From Bacillus timonensis (GTDB lineage: Bacteria; Bacillota; Bacilli; Bacillales; Bacillaceae_L): a stretch of DNA of 64,000 nt. Shown here one piece after another: positions 17,707 through 26,656 of this stretch (within the stretch, counting starts at the first letter, position 1; the number at the start of each line of letters is the position of its first letter). The stretch lies in assembly GCA_020171895.1 (NCBI GenBank), contig JAIVAN010000007.1, positions 271,828-335,827 on the forward strand, read 5' to 3'. The translations under genes and the position numbers were made by a program. The notes beneath the pieces are model-generated. The model made no database searches and was not told where the DNA came from. It was given only the letters and a program-made list of their open reading frames with translations.

Positions 17707-18662
17707 GTTGACTTCACTCCTTTACGACGAATCCACCTTTTCATTTCTTGTATATGAATTGGTAGCTTTATTAAAACAAAAATGCCCATTATATAAGAAA
17801 AGAGAAATTTAAAGACGTGACTTAATACAGAGAATGAATAGCTTTGTTCCCATGACATCCCAAGGGCCACTAACCCAAACGTCATGACGGTTTCGTATGT
17901 AGCTATGCCTCCAGGTGTAATCTGAAACACTTGACCTCCAACTGTCAAGCTATTCACCCAAATTGCTTCTACAATAGAAATATGGGATTGAAATGCTTGT
18001 GCAACGCCTAAGATTACAACACCTTCAAGTGCCCAACTTAAAATAATTGCAAGTAACATTTTAGGAGCATTCCTGTGGTTAAATGCGTTATTAAAGAGGG
18101 AAAGGTGTTTTTTAAATAATATGTTTTTTTTCTTATATAGAAATAAAATAATAAAAGCAAAAACGGAAATAGATACAGCTACCATAGTGAGTAAAAGCGG
18201 TAGTTGTAGTGAAAACTGCATAGATAAATAGAAAATACCGGCTGCAGAAAAAGTTAATAATGTTAACATATCTAAAAGCCTCATCATAAAAACAGAGTGT
18301 GCAGCTTCATCTAGAGATATATTCTCTTTCTTTGTAATAACGCCAATTCTAACTAGATCTCCCACTTTGATAGGTAGAAGATGATTGATAAGCAAACTGT
18401 AAAATAACCCATATAAGCAAGTCAATAATGCTACCTTTTCTGCTAGGTATACTCTCCAAGCATATGCCCTTAACAAAAAAGCACTAAAATATAAAGTAAC
18501 CATTATTAGAATCGTCCAAGGATTAGATAGTAGTCTAACAATATTTCCTGAAATCATTTCGCTATTAAAGAATGAGAAAGTTAAATAGATAAAAAGCCCA
18601 CAAAGAGATATCGATATAAAACGAATAAAAAATTCGAGATTTACTTTTTTCATTGATTTCAT
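17703..18662 (-). CDS. Flippase-like membrane protein (UPF0104 / LPG-synthase transmembrane family)
   Basis: 319 residues with about eight membrane helices and the family blocks LLPIKVGDLVRIGVI and GGQVFQITPGGIATYE. Members include the membrane half of MprF-type lysyl-phosphatidylglycerol enzymes and proteins proposed to move lipids. It overlaps the phosphodiesterase gene by four bases and is the first gene of the operon. With the GT2 enzyme it suggests a lipid-linked saccharide that is made inside and used outside. No Fur box was seen upstream. Confidence 0.82.
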   Translation of the reverse strand: MKSMKKVNLEFFIRFISISLCGLFIYLTFSFFNSEMISGNIVRLLSNPWTILIMVTLYFSAFLLRAYAWRVYLAEKVALLTCLYGLFYSLLINHLLPIKVGDLVRIGVITKKENISLDEAAHSVFMMRLLDMLTLLTFSAAGIFYLSMQFSLQLPLLLTMVAVSISVFAFIILFLYKKKNILFKKHLSLFNNAFNHRNAPKMLLAIILSWALEGVVILGVAQAFQSHISIVEAIWVNSLTVGGQVFQITPGGIATYETVMTFGLVALGMSWEQSYSFSVLSHVFKFLFSYIMGIFVLIKLPIHIQEMKRWIRRKGVKST

Positions 18663-18757
18663 CCAATCTTAATAAAAGCTATGTTAAATGTGCCCAACGT
18701 TATCATAGCATAATTCACACCATAATATTTTCCCTAGTAATTATTGGATTTACATAC

Positions 18758-18781
18758 AAAAAGCCGCAAATAATTGCGGCC
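18758..18781 (-). terminator. Terminator of the iron-regulated lipoprotein gene
   Basis: GCCGCAAT/ATTTGCGGC stem followed by TTTTT on the minus strand, about 20 bases past the stop codon. Confidence 0.88.
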
Positions 18782-18802
18782 TTTATTCTGTTACATTTTA
18801 TA

Positions 18803-20014
18803 TTATTTTGTAATTTGAGCTAAATTAGCAAGTATACCTTCGCTTAATGTAGCAGCTTCATCCAAGTTACCATCTGCAATTGCATTAAACCATTTTTCTG
18901 CATTTGTAAATAATTCTTTAGACGTTTCTTCACCAAGATTTTTAACAAATTCAAGTTCAATTGCTTTTAGGAACATGTTACCTTCTAAAGCTTCAATTTT
19001 TGAATCATTCACGTTACCAGCTTCTGCATTTTCAGCAGCTTCTACATGATAACCAGTAATTTTTCCAGCAAATGCTTTTACAAATAATTGATTTACTTCT
19101 TCAGAATTAATTGTTTTTGCTTCAGTTGAAGTTAATGAGAATATTTCATTTAAACGATTAGCAGCAGCTTCATCTCCACCTGATAGTGAACCTTTAATTG
19201 CTTGGAAGAATCCCCATGCTTCAGCTTGCATATTTTGTAATGTAACTTCGTCAGTTGTACCTTCTTTTACAGCTGCTTCAATTTTTTCAGCGTATGACTT
19301 AGCTGCTAAATAGTAGCTTCTGTAAATAGATTTATCAGTTAGTTGTACATAAACTTTAAAATCATCAAGGTTCCCCTCAGTAAGTGCGTTTTCTTGAGCA
19401 GCAAGACCTGCATTAATACTTTGCTCTAAGCTTGAATCTCCAGTTAATCCATAATGTCCATCACGCTTAACAGCTGTTGGAATCAATACTTCAGCAGCTA
19501 GATGCTTTAACTCTTCAAAAGCTGTAGTTGCAGCATTTTTATCGTTTGCCTCTAAAGCTGCGATAACATCTTTATGAAGATTTTTTTGTTTTTTGTATAA
19601 ATATGATTGAGTTGTTTTATCAACTAATTGTTTAGCAATAATTGGGTGTAGTTCTCCAGCTTGTGCACCACCAATTGCAGCTTGAATTGCACTATCTAAC
19701 TCACCATCGACTTCATTTACTGCAGCTTGAAGATTTTCTTTGTAGAGGTTACTAACTAATTCCCAATCTACTTCTTGTCCTTCTTTAGCTTTCCCAGCTT
19801 CATCCATCATTTGTTTATAAGCACTAACTTGTTTTGCAGTAGCTGTATCTTCAATCGCAATTACTTCAGAACCAGTTTCTTCTTGATCTTTTTCTACTTT
19901 CTCTTCTGCAGGCTTTTCTTCTTTTACTTCTTGCTTTTCGCTATTACAACCAGTTAATACTCCCCCTGCTAAAAGTACACTTGCGAATAACGTTAGAGCT
20001 GTTCTCTTTTTCAT
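18803..20014 (-). CDS. Fur-regulated helical lipoprotein, putative iron-uptake component
   Basis: 403 residues. The signal peptide ends in a lipobox LTGC with Cys23, followed by a charged Lys/Glu linker to about residue 50. The remainder is all-helical and rich in Ala, Glu and Lys. It holds GELHPIIAKQLVDK and DGHYGLTG segments but lacks the H-x-x-E motif pattern expected of EfeO-type M75 domains. A strong promoter with Fur sites precedes it. The gene is monocistronic. A role in delivering iron to the FTR1 permease is inferred from regulation and proximity. Confidence 0.7.
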   Translation of the reverse strand: MKKRTALTLFASVLLAGGVLTGCNSEKQEVKEEKPAEEKVEKDQEETGSEVIAIEDTATAKQVSAYKQMMDEAGKAKEGQEVDWELVSNLYKENLQAAVNEVDGELDSAIQAAIGGAQAGELHPIIAKQLVDKTTQSYLYKKQKNLHKDVIAALEANDKNAATTAFEELKHLAAEVLIPTAVKRDGHYGLTGDSSLEQSINAGLAAQENALTEGNLDDFKVYVQLTDKSIYRSYYLAAKSYAEKIEAAVKEGTTDEVTLQNMQAEAWGFFQAIKGSLSGGDEAAANRLNEIFSLTSTEAKTINSEEVNQLFVKAFAGKITGYHVEAAENAEAGNVNDSKIEALEGNMFLKAIELEFVKNLGEETSKELFTNAEKWFNAIADGNLDEAATLSEGILANLAQITK

Positions 20015-20054
20015 GATTGTTTCTCCCCCAAAGTATGTATTTTTTCATTTCATT

Positions 20055-20109
20055 GATAATGATTTTCATTCACGATTCTCATTATAAAGAGAATGATTCT
20101 CACTGTCAA
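20055..20109 (-). promoter_or_regulatory. Fur-controlled promoter of the lipoprotein gene
   Basis: TTGACA (20109-20104) and TATAAT (20086-20081) are 17 bases apart, a consensus sigma-A promoter. The spacer holds GAGAATCATTCTC, a 7-1-7 type Fur site. A second site, beginning GATAATGATTTTCATTC at 20055, lies just downstream of the transcription start. Two operators suggest tight iron repression. Confidence 0.88.
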
Positions 20110-20212
20110 TGATATTTCCTATAAAAAAACAAAAAAATCTTATCAGGTTATTTAATTCATATTAGTAATAATTGATTATAATATTTTCACTTGGGAAATT
20201 ACGCTACTAAAC

Positions 20213-20246
20213 AAAAAATCCCCAATCCTTAGAGGATCAGGGATTT
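20213..20246 (-). terminator. Terminator of trxA
   Basis: On the minus strand, AATCCCTGATCC and GGATTGGGGATT pair and TTTTTT follows, 17 bases after the trxA stop. Confidence 0.82.
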
Positions 20247-20262
20247 TACGCTTTATTAAATT

Positions 20263-20577
20263 TTATAAATGAGCATTCAGACGCTCTGCTAAAGCTTCTT
20301 TCGGTTGGAATCCAACCACTTTGTCAACTACTTCACCATTTTTCATCACAAGTAAAGTTGGAATGCTCATAACTCCAAATTTCCCTGCAGTTTCTTGGTT
20401 TTCATCTACATCAATCTTAACAATTTTAACTTTGTCTCCCATTTCAGAATCTAATTCTTCAAGTACAGGAGCAATCATTTTACAAGGTCCACACCATGGT
20501 GCCCAGAAATCAGCAAGAACAAGGCCTTCGCTTGTTTCAGTGTTAAAAGTTTGGTCAGTTACGTTAGAAATAGCCAT
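20263..20577 (-). CDS. trxA: Thioredoxin
   Basis: Cytoplasmic disulfide reductase of 104 residues. The active site WCGPCK spans residues 28-33 (redox cysteines 29 and 32). The conserved cis-proline is in SIPTLLV. An AGGAGG ribosome binding site precedes the ATG. It stands as a single gene between the accessory block and the etf genes, with its own promoter and terminator. Confidence 0.98.
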   Translation of the reverse strand: MAISNVTDQTFNTETSEGLVLADFWAPWCGPCKMIAPVLEELDSEMGDKVKIVKIDVDENQETAGKFGVMSIPTLLVMKNGEVVDKVVGFQPKEALAERLNAHL

Positions 20578-20620
20578 TTATTTATTCCTCCTAAATTTAA
20601 CTCTTTAAGATAATAATGAA

Positions 20621-20650
20621 AGTATATCACCTTAGTGAAATAGATGCTAA
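20621..20650 (-). promoter_or_regulatory. Probable sigma-A promoter of trxA
   Basis: TTAGCA and TATACT are separated by 18 bases, about 44 bases upstream of the trxA start. Confidence 0.55.
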
Positions 20651-20756
20651 TATTTTGCTTCATACGTAATGATTCCCAAATCATATCGCATGTATGTAAG
20701 CAAAGTAGATAAAACCCATTTTAGTTGTCTTAATACATGAATAATAAAACAGACGA

Positions 20757-20789
20757 AAGAAAGTGAGCAATGTTTATGCTCACTTTCTT
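20757..20789 (-). terminator. Terminator of etfA
   Basis: GAAAGTGAGCA/TGCTCACTTTC stem with a T-rich tail on the minus strand, following the etfA stop. Confidence 0.85.
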
Positions 20790-20797
20790 CTATTTGA

Positions 20798-21775
20798 TTA
20801 AGAATGTACTTTTAATTTTTTGAACTCTTCTGTCAGCATCGGAACTACTTCAAATAAGTCGCCAACAATTCCATAATCTGCAACTTTGAAGATGTTTGCT
20901 TCTGGATCTTTGTTTATTGCAACAATAACTTTTGAGTTAGACATTCCAGCTAAATGTTGAATAGCTCCAGAAATACCACATGCGATATATAAGTCAGGTG
21001 TAACAACTTTTCCAGTTTGACCAATTTGCAATGAGTAGTCACAGTAATCAGCATCACACGCACCACGTGAAGCACCAATTGCACCACCAAGAACATTTGC
21101 TAGTTCTTTAAGAGGTTCAAAACCATCTGTACTCTTTACACCACGACCGCCTGCGATAACTACTTTAGCTTCAGATAAATCAACACCTTCCGAAGCTTTT
21201 CTAACTACTTCTTTTACGATTGTTCTTAAGTCTTTGATATCAACAGTTAAAGAAGAAACTTCACCTGTTCTAGATTCATCTTTAGCTAAAGGAGCAATAT
21301 TGTTTGGACGAATTGTAGCAAAAATCAAACCGTCTGTAATAATCTTCTTTTCAAAAGCTTTACCAGAATAGATTGGTCTTGTGAAAACTAAGTTACCGCC
21401 TGCTGATTCAAGCTGAGTTGCATCTGAGATTAATCCAGAGCTTAATTTTGCTGCAATCTTAGGAGATAAATCCTTTCCAAGTGCAGTGTGTCCGAAAATC
21501 AGACCTTCTGGCTGTTCTTCATTTATTACTGCTAGTAATGCTTGTGAATAGCCATCAGGTGTATACGTTTTCAATTTTTCGTTTTCTACAGTAATAACAC
21601 GATCTGCTCCATGGTATACCATTTCTTGAGCTAAGGATTGAACACTTTCGCCTAATAATACAGCTACAACTTCTCCACCTTCTGCAACCGTTTTACCGGC
21701 AGCTAAAGCTTCGAATGAAACATTACGTAATGAATTATCACGAACTTCTCCAAGTACTAATACTTTTCTAGCCAT
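20798..21775 (-). CDS. etfA: Electron transfer flavoprotein alpha subunit
   Basis: Takes electrons from acyl-CoA dehydrogenases and passes them to the quinone pool. The C-terminal FAD domain shows AGGRGVKSTDGFE, GGAIGASRGACDADY, QIGQTGKVV and an AINKDPEANIFKVADYGIVGD block. At 325 residues it is of usual length. It follows etfB by 58 bases in the Bacillus fatty-acid degradation cluster. Confidence 0.97.
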   Translation of the reverse strand: MARKVLVLGEVRDNSLRNVSFEALAAGKTVAEGGEVVAVLLGESVQSLAQEMVYHGADRVITVENEKLKTYTPDGYSQALLAVINEEQPEGLIFGHTALGKDLSPKIAAKLSSGLISDATQLESAGGNLVFTRPIYSGKAFEKKIITDGLIFATIRPNNIAPLAKDESRTGEVSSLTVDIKDLRTIVKEVVRKASEGVDLSEAKVVIAGGRGVKSTDGFEPLKELANVLGGAIGASRGACDADYCDYSLQIGQTGKVVTPDLYIACGISGAIQHLAGMSNSKVIVAINKDPEANIFKVADYGIVGDLFEVVPMLTEEFKKLKVHS

Positions 21776-21833
21776 TTGTGTGTACCCCCCGATTAAAGTA
21801 GAGTGTCTATTTCCCTCTAATTCTATTAGTCAA

Positions 21834-22607
21834 TTAAACAACTTTTGCTTCAGTGTGTAGTAATGATACAAGTTCTTTCACTTGATCTTCTAATTCTCCT
21901 TGAAGTACTTTACCTGCTTCTTTTTTAGGAGGAAGAAAAATTTCAATCGTTTTAGTTTTAGCTTCAACATCATCTTCATCAAGATCTAAATCATCAAGCT
22001 CCACTTCATCAAGAGGCTTTTTCTTAGCCTTCATAATTCCTGGTAAAGATGGATAGCGCGGTTCATTTAAACCTTGTTGTGCCGTTACAAGCAATGGAAG
22101 TGATGTTTCAATAACTTCTGAATCACCTTCAACGTCTCTTACAATTGTTACGTTAGATCCATCGATTTCCAATTTTGTAATTGTCGTAACGTAAGGAATA
22201 TCTAGTAACTCTGCTACTCTTGGTCCAACTTGACCTGAACCGCCGTCAATAGCAACGTTTCCACCTAATATTAAATCTACTTCTTGACCTTTTAAATACT
22301 CTGCTAATAATTTTGCTGTAGTGAATTGATCTCCATTTTCTACATCATCTTCAATATTAATTAGAACTGCTTTGTCAGCTCCCATTGCTAATGCAGTACG
22401 CAACTCTTTTTCTGATTCTTCAGACCCAACAGTTACTACCGTTACTTCTCCACCATTAGCATCTCTAACTTGAATAGCTTCTTCAATTGCATATTCATCG
22501 TAAGGGTTAATAATAAATTCTGCACCATCTTCACTTATTTGACCGTTATTTAAAACTAGTTTTTCTTCAGTGTCAAATGTTCTTTTCATGATAACAAAGA
22601 TGTTCAT
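21834..22607 (-). CDS. etfB: Electron transfer flavoprotein beta subunit
   Basis: 257 residues; it carries the AMP-binding subunit of the EtfAB heterodimer. Visible family features are VIMKRTFDTEEKL at the N-terminus, DGGSGQVGPRVAELL and the signature VTAQQGLNEPRYPSLPGIMKAKKKPL. It lies upstream of etfA and downstream of an enoyl-CoA hydratase gene, consistent with beta-oxidation. Confidence 0.97.
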   Translation of the reverse strand: MNIFVIMKRTFDTEEKLVLNNGQISEDGAEFIINPYDEYAIEEAIQVRDANGGEVTVVTVGSEESEKELRTALAMGADKAVLINIEDDVENGDQFTTAKLLAEYLKGQEVDLILGGNVAIDGGSGQVGPRVAELLDIPYVTTITKLEIDGSNVTIVRDVEGDSEVIETSLPLLVTAQQGLNEPRYPSLPGIMKAKKKPLDEVELDDLDLDEDDVEAKTKTIEIFLPPKKEAGKVLQGELEDQVKELVSLLHTEAKVV

Positions 22608-22724
22608 GGATTCCCCTCCTAATAATTAAACCATTAGTATATTAGTTTTAAAAATTCTTACTATTCCTCTTAATGTTATTTTACTATAATTTCTGAAAAA
22701 TTGGTAGAAAAAAATTTATCTTTT

Positions 22725-23498
22725 CTATTTTCCCTGAAAATTCGCTTTTCTTTTTTCAATAAATGCTTGAATTCCTTCTTGACCATCTTCTGAAACAAAC
22801 ACTTTTCCAAATAATTCTGCTTCTCTTTTTACACTGTTCTCATACTGTTCTGTTTTAGACATATTTAACAATTCAACAGTAGCTTTAATAGAAACTGGAC
22901 TCTTTTGAGCAATTTTCTTAGCTAACTTATAGGTTTCTTCCAATAAAGAGTCTTCTGGAAAAGCGTGGTTTGCTAGTCCAAATGTGACGGCTTCAATTCC
23001 TGTGATTGGCTCACTTGTCCAGAGCATTTCTGCTGCACGAGGAATGCCAACAAGTTTTGGTAGTCTTGCTGTACCTGCGAATCCTGGAATTAATCCTAAT
23101 TGTAATTCTGGTAAACCTAGTTTGGCAGTTTCACTCACCACTCTAAAATGGCAACCCATCGCTAGCTCCAGACCACCACCTAATGCTGCTCCATGTATGC
23201 TTGCAATAATAGGTTTAGAAAATCTCTCCATCCTCTCAAATAACTCTTGACCATATGTAGATAGCTTTGAGAAATCTTCCCCGGATGTAATTGTTGTAAA
23301 TTCTTTGATATCTGCTCCAGCTGAGAAAAATCGGCCTTCTCCGTGAATAACGATAACTCGAGTTTCTTCATTTGATTCTAAGTCATCTAAAACACTTGAT
23401 AACTCTCTTAAAACAGCAGAGGATAACGCATTCGCTGGAGGACGATTAATAGAAATCGTTGCAATAAAATCTTCTATATTTACTTTTAAATATTCCAT
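22725..23498 (-). CDS. fadB: Enoyl-CoA hydratase (YsiB-like)
   Basis: Crotonase-fold enzyme of 257 residues hydrating trans-2-enoyl-CoA. The oxyanion-hole segments GRFFSAGADIKEF and HGAALGGGLELAMGC and the catalytic Glu region LGLPELQLGLIPGFAGT are present. The start is the ATG at 23498, seven bases after AGGAGG. In B. subtilis this gene (ysiB, renamed fadB) lies between fadR and etfB, as here. Confidence 0.93.
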   Translation of the reverse strand: MEYLKVNIEDFIATISINRPPANALSSAVLRELSSVLDDLESNEETRVIVIHGEGRFFSAGADIKEFTTITSGEDFSKLSTYGQELFERMERFSKPIIASIHGAALGGGLELAMGCHFRVVSETAKLGLPELQLGLIPGFAGTARLPKLVGIPRAAEMLWTSEPITGIEAVTFGLANHAFPEDSLLEETYKLAKKIAQKSPVSIKATVELLNMSKTEQYENSVKREAELFGKVFVSEDGQEGIQAFIEKRKANFQGK

Positions 23499-23541
23499 TT
23501 CCATACCTCCTAAACTAAAAATACACAAAACTCACCTCAAC

Positions 23542-24138
23542 CTATCTAACAGGTTGAGGAGCTCCACAGCCAGATACTAATAGCTTCTGAACTGGTTTTG
23601 CTAATGTAACTAAATCATACTTTTGCTCATTCATTACCCAAGTGGTTACCGTTTCATCAATTGTTCCAAAAATAAGGTGTCGTGCTAAACGCTGATCCAG
23701 ATTACTACTGAACTCGCCTGTTGCAATTCCTGCAGCAATAATTTGATCAACGACTCTTAAGTAGCCTTTTAACACTTCGTTTATTCTTAAGCGGAGCTCT
23801 TTATTAGATTGTCGTAGTTCCAACTGGGTAACAATTGCTAAGTGATGATCAGCAGCTAATAAGGCAAAATGTTTTTCCACCAACATTAATAACTTCTCTG
23901 CTGCTGTCGTTTTTCCTGCTATTTCTTTTTCAATTCTATCAATAAAATTCCCCATTTTCTCTTGAAAAAGTGAAACAAGAATATCATCTTTGTTTTTAAA
24001 ATAAAGATAAATTGTTCCATCAGCTACGCCTGCTTGCTTGGCAATTTTTGATACTTGTGCTTGATGATAACCATTTTCTGCGATAGCAACGACTGCTGCG
24101 TCAATGATTTGTTTATACTTTGGTTTGTTTCTTTTCAA
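23542..24138 (-). CDS. fadR: TetR-family fatty-acid regulator FadR
   Basis: Repressor of beta-oxidation genes, released by long-chain acyl-CoA. It is 198 residues: an N-terminal HTH with QVSKIAKQAGVADGTIYLYFKNKDDIL and a C-terminal ligand domain with AIVTQLELRQSNKELR. The start is a TTG at 24138 behind AAAGGAAG. The longer frame from an ATG at 24180 would run through the operator and is rejected. Its operator sits about 25 bases upstream, indicating autoregulation. Confidence 0.95.
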   Translation of the reverse strand: MKRNKPKYKQIIDAAVVAIAENGYHQAQVSKIAKQAGVADGTIYLYFKNKDDILVSLFQEKMGNFIDRIEKEIAGKTTAAEKLLMLVEKHFALLAADHHLAIVTQLELRQSNKELRLRINEVLKGYLRVVDQIIAAGIATGEFSSNLDQRLARHLIFGTIDETVTTWVMNEQKYDLVTLAKPVQKLLVSGCGAPQPVR

Positions 24139-24161
24139 TGGTAATACTTCCTTTCTAAAAA

Positions 24162-24179
24162 TGAATGAATAATCATTCA
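24162..24179. promoter_or_regulatory. FadR operator
   Basis: TGAATGAATAATCATTCA is an almost perfect palindrome equal to the B. subtilis FadR box (TGAATGA-N4-TCATTCA). It precedes fadR and the enoyl-CoA hydratase-etf genes. Confidence 0.9.
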
Positions 24180-24227
24180 TATTTTCATAATACGAAGTTA
24201 TTCCATACGTGTCAAGGATTATAAATA

Positions 24228-24258
24228 AACTTAAGAGCCACAGCGAACATGGCTCTTT
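24228..24258 (-). terminator. Terminator of lcfA
   Basis: AGAGCCA/TGGCTCT stem with a nine-base loop and a short T-rich tail on the minus strand, about 45 bases past the lcfA stop. Confidence 0.65.
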
Positions 24259-24301
24259 GCAAGTTGCTCAGTTTTTTCTTGCAAAGCGTTCAAATATTAG
24301 C

Positions 24302-25987
24302 TTATTTGGTGCTAATTTTTTTTCTTTCTTCATCTACTAGTGCTCTTCTTAGTATTTTTCCAACTGCCGTTTTTGGTAATTCTGAACGAAACTCATAAAT
24401 TCGTGGAACTTTATATGATGCTAGATGCTTTCTTGCAAATTCATCTAATTCTTGCTCACTACATTCCATACCTTCTTTTAATACCACGTATGCTTTAACT
24501 GTTTCACCACGATATGGATCAGGTACCCCTGCAACGACCACTTCTTGAATTTTTTCATTTTCATAAAGTACTTCTTCTATTTCACGAGGATAAATATTAA
24601 ATCCTCCGGCAATAATCATATCTTTCTTTCTATCCACTATATAGTAAAACCCTTGTTCGTCCATGTAAGCCATATCACCTGTATATAACCAGCCATCCTT
24701 AAGTACTGCTTCTGTTTCTTCAGGCTTATTCCAATACCCTTTCATAACCTGTGGACCTCGTACAATTAATTCTCCTATTTCATTTGGCCCAGCAGGACCT
24801 GAGTTATCCGGTGATAATACCACTGAATCTGTATCTGGCCAAGGGACACCAACACTTCCACTTACTCTTTTATCCCATAGAAAGTTTGCATGAGTGACAG
24901 GTGATGCCTCTGATAAACCGTAGCCTTCTACTAACTTTCCTCCAGTTACTTTTTCAAACTGTTCCTGTACTTCAACGGGCAATGGCGCTGATCCACTAAG
25001 GCAAGAGTCTACTGATGATAAATCATATTTTTTTATGTCTGGGTGATTCAATAGTGCAATATAAATGGTTGGTGCACCTGGGAAGAGTGTTGGCTTCAGT
25101 TTCTGAATCGTTTTTAACGTATCTAGTGCATCAAATTTTGGAAGTAAAATCATTTTAAATCCTTGCATAATGGATAAATTCATCACCGCTGTCATCCCAT
25201 AGACGTGAAAGAAAGGTAGAATACCTAATATTGACTCTTCTCCTCTTTTACTTTTATACATCCAATGTGCACTCATCAACGTATTTGCTACTAAGTTCTT
25301 ATGAGTCAACATAACCCCTTTTGGAAAACCGGTCGTTCCACCCGTATATTGAAGTAGTGCCAAATCTTCACTTGGGTTAATATCAACATCTATTTCTTTT
25401 GCTTCAGTCGATGCTAAAATCCGTGTAAATAGATGATTTTGATCATCTTCTTCTACTTTCACAACAATACCATGCTGCTTTTTTTGTATAAACGGATAGA
25501 TAAGATTCTTTGGAAATGGCAAATAGTCTTTTATTCCTGTTACAATGATGTGTTTTAATTTTGTTACCGCTTTCACTTTACTCACTCTTGGATAAAGTAG
25601 ATCTAAAGTAAGGATAATATCGGATCCAGAATCATTAATTTGATATTCTAATTCTCTTTCTGTGTACAGTGGATTCGTTTGAACAACAATACCACCTGCG
25701 AATAGCACACCATAATATCCAATTACAGCTTGAGGACAATTTGGTAACATAATCGCTACACGATCACCCTTTTTTAAGCCAAGGTGTTTTAAATAGTTAG
25801 CGAATTTTAACGCTTTTTCATAAAGTTCATTAAATTTTAACTCTTTACCTAAAAAATGAATTGCTGTCTTCTCTGAAAATTCCTCAGAAGCATCCTTTAA
25901 ATAAGATTGTAAAGTCTTGTTCTCATAGTTGATTGAATGTGGTATTTCTTTTGGATATTGATCCAACCATGGCTTTTGTATTTCCAT
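24302..25987 (-). CDS. lcfA: Long-chain fatty-acid-CoA ligase
   Basis: Activates long-chain fatty acids to acyl-CoA with ATP, the entry step of beta-oxidation. It is 561 residues of the AMP-binding family: P-loop YTGGTTGFPKGV, VEGYGLSEASP, hinge block YTGDMAYMDEQGFYYIVDRKKD and C-terminal catalytic Lys region TAVGKILRR. It is followed by fadR, with a terminator between. No clear FadR box was seen at its own promoter. Confidence 0.96.
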   Translation of the reverse strand: MEIQKPWLDQYPKEIPHSINYENKTLQSYLKDASEEFSEKTAIHFLGKELKFNELYEKALKFANYLKHLGLKKGDRVAIMLPNCPQAVIGYYGVLFAGGIVVQTNPLYTERELEYQINDSGSDIILTLDLLYPRVSKVKAVTKLKHIIVTGIKDYLPFPKNLIYPFIQKKQHGIVVKVEEDDQNHLFTRILASTEAKEIDVDINPSEDLALLQYTGGTTGFPKGVMLTHKNLVANTLMSAHWMYKSKRGEESILGILPFFHVYGMTAVMNLSIMQGFKMILLPKFDALDTLKTIQKLKPTLFPGAPTIYIALLNHPDIKKYDLSSVDSCLSGSAPLPVEVQEQFEKVTGGKLVEGYGLSEASPVTHANFLWDKRVSGSVGVPWPDTDSVVLSPDNSGPAGPNEIGELIVRGPQVMKGYWNKPEETEAVLKDGWLYTGDMAYMDEQGFYYIVDRKKDMIIAGGFNIYPREIEEVLYENEKIQEVVVAGVPDPYRGETVKAYVVLKEGMECSEQELDEFARKHLASYKVPRIYEFRSELPKTAVGKILRRALVDEERKKISTK

Positions 25988-26050
25988 ATACCATTCCCAC
26001 CTTTTCCCCCTGATTTTTTAAAACTTTAGAATTTTCTAATCATTTACTCT

Positions 26051-26079
26051 ATTATAATATAATGCATAATTCGTGACAA
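26051..26079 (-). promoter_or_regulatory. Sigma-A promoter of lcfA
   Basis: TTGTCA and TATAAT are separated by 17 bases on the minus strand, about 65 bases from the lcfA start. Confidence 0.75.
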
Positions 26080-26239
26080 TTATCTAATTTCTTTAATATT
26101 TTTTTAAATATACGTAATTAATTTCCAAGCTCTAAAACTTTTTTATCGTATTTTCTTCAATAGGTTGCTTTCCAACCTATTAACTGTCAAACTTAAGAGT
26201 GATAAACTATTTTGTAGAAAAGATGAGTAGGTGACTAAC

Positions 26240-26614
26240 ATGATTGAAATTAAAACTTCTACACTCAGTGATGGAGAGTTTAATAGAGGGGTATTTGCAA
26301 CTCGCGATATTAAAAAGGGGGAGCTTATCCATGAAGCACCCGTTATATCATACCCAAATAAGGAACATGTTCATATAGAGAAAACGTTGCTTGCTGATTA
26401 TGCGTTTGAGTATGGAAAGAATCATTCAGCCATTCTGTTAGGCTATGGCATGTTGTTTAATCATTCGTATACACCGAATGCGAATTATGAAATTAGCTTT
26501 GAAGACCACACGTTTAAATTTTATGCATATACGAATATTAAAGCCGGTGAAGAAATTCTAATAAATTATAATGGTGAAGTTGATGACAATGATCCACTAT
26601 GGTTTAACGAGTAG
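26240..26614 (+). CDS. SET-domain protein (putative protein-lysine methyltransferase)
   Basis: 124 residues forming almost only a SET domain. It contains GVFATRDIKKGELI at the N-terminus, the FNHSYTPNANYE block with the N-H-S motif that binds S-adenosylmethionine, and KAGEEILINYNGE near the end. There are no pre- or post-SET cysteines. The ATG at 26240 follows TAGGTGA; an upstream in-frame GTG at 26231 is possible. It is a single gene on the plus strand between divergent lcfA and convergent yshE-type genes. The target protein is unknown. Confidence 0.85.
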   Translation: MIEIKTSTLSDGEFNRGVFATRDIKKGELIHEAPVISYPNKEHVHIEKTLLADYAFEYGKNHSAILLGYGMLFNHSYTPNANYEISFEDHTFKFYAYTNIKAGEEILINYNGEVDDNDPLWFNE

Positions 26615-26621
26615 AAGAAGT

Positions 26622-26648
26622 AAAAAAGCATCCGATGGATGCTTTTTT
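26622..26648. terminator. Bidirectional terminator
   Basis: AAAAAAGCATCC/GGATGCTTTTTT is symmetrical with an A-tract before and a T-tract after. It can end the SET gene from the left and the yshE-side transcript from the right. Confidence 0.9.
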
Positions 26649-26656
26649 ATTTTGGA

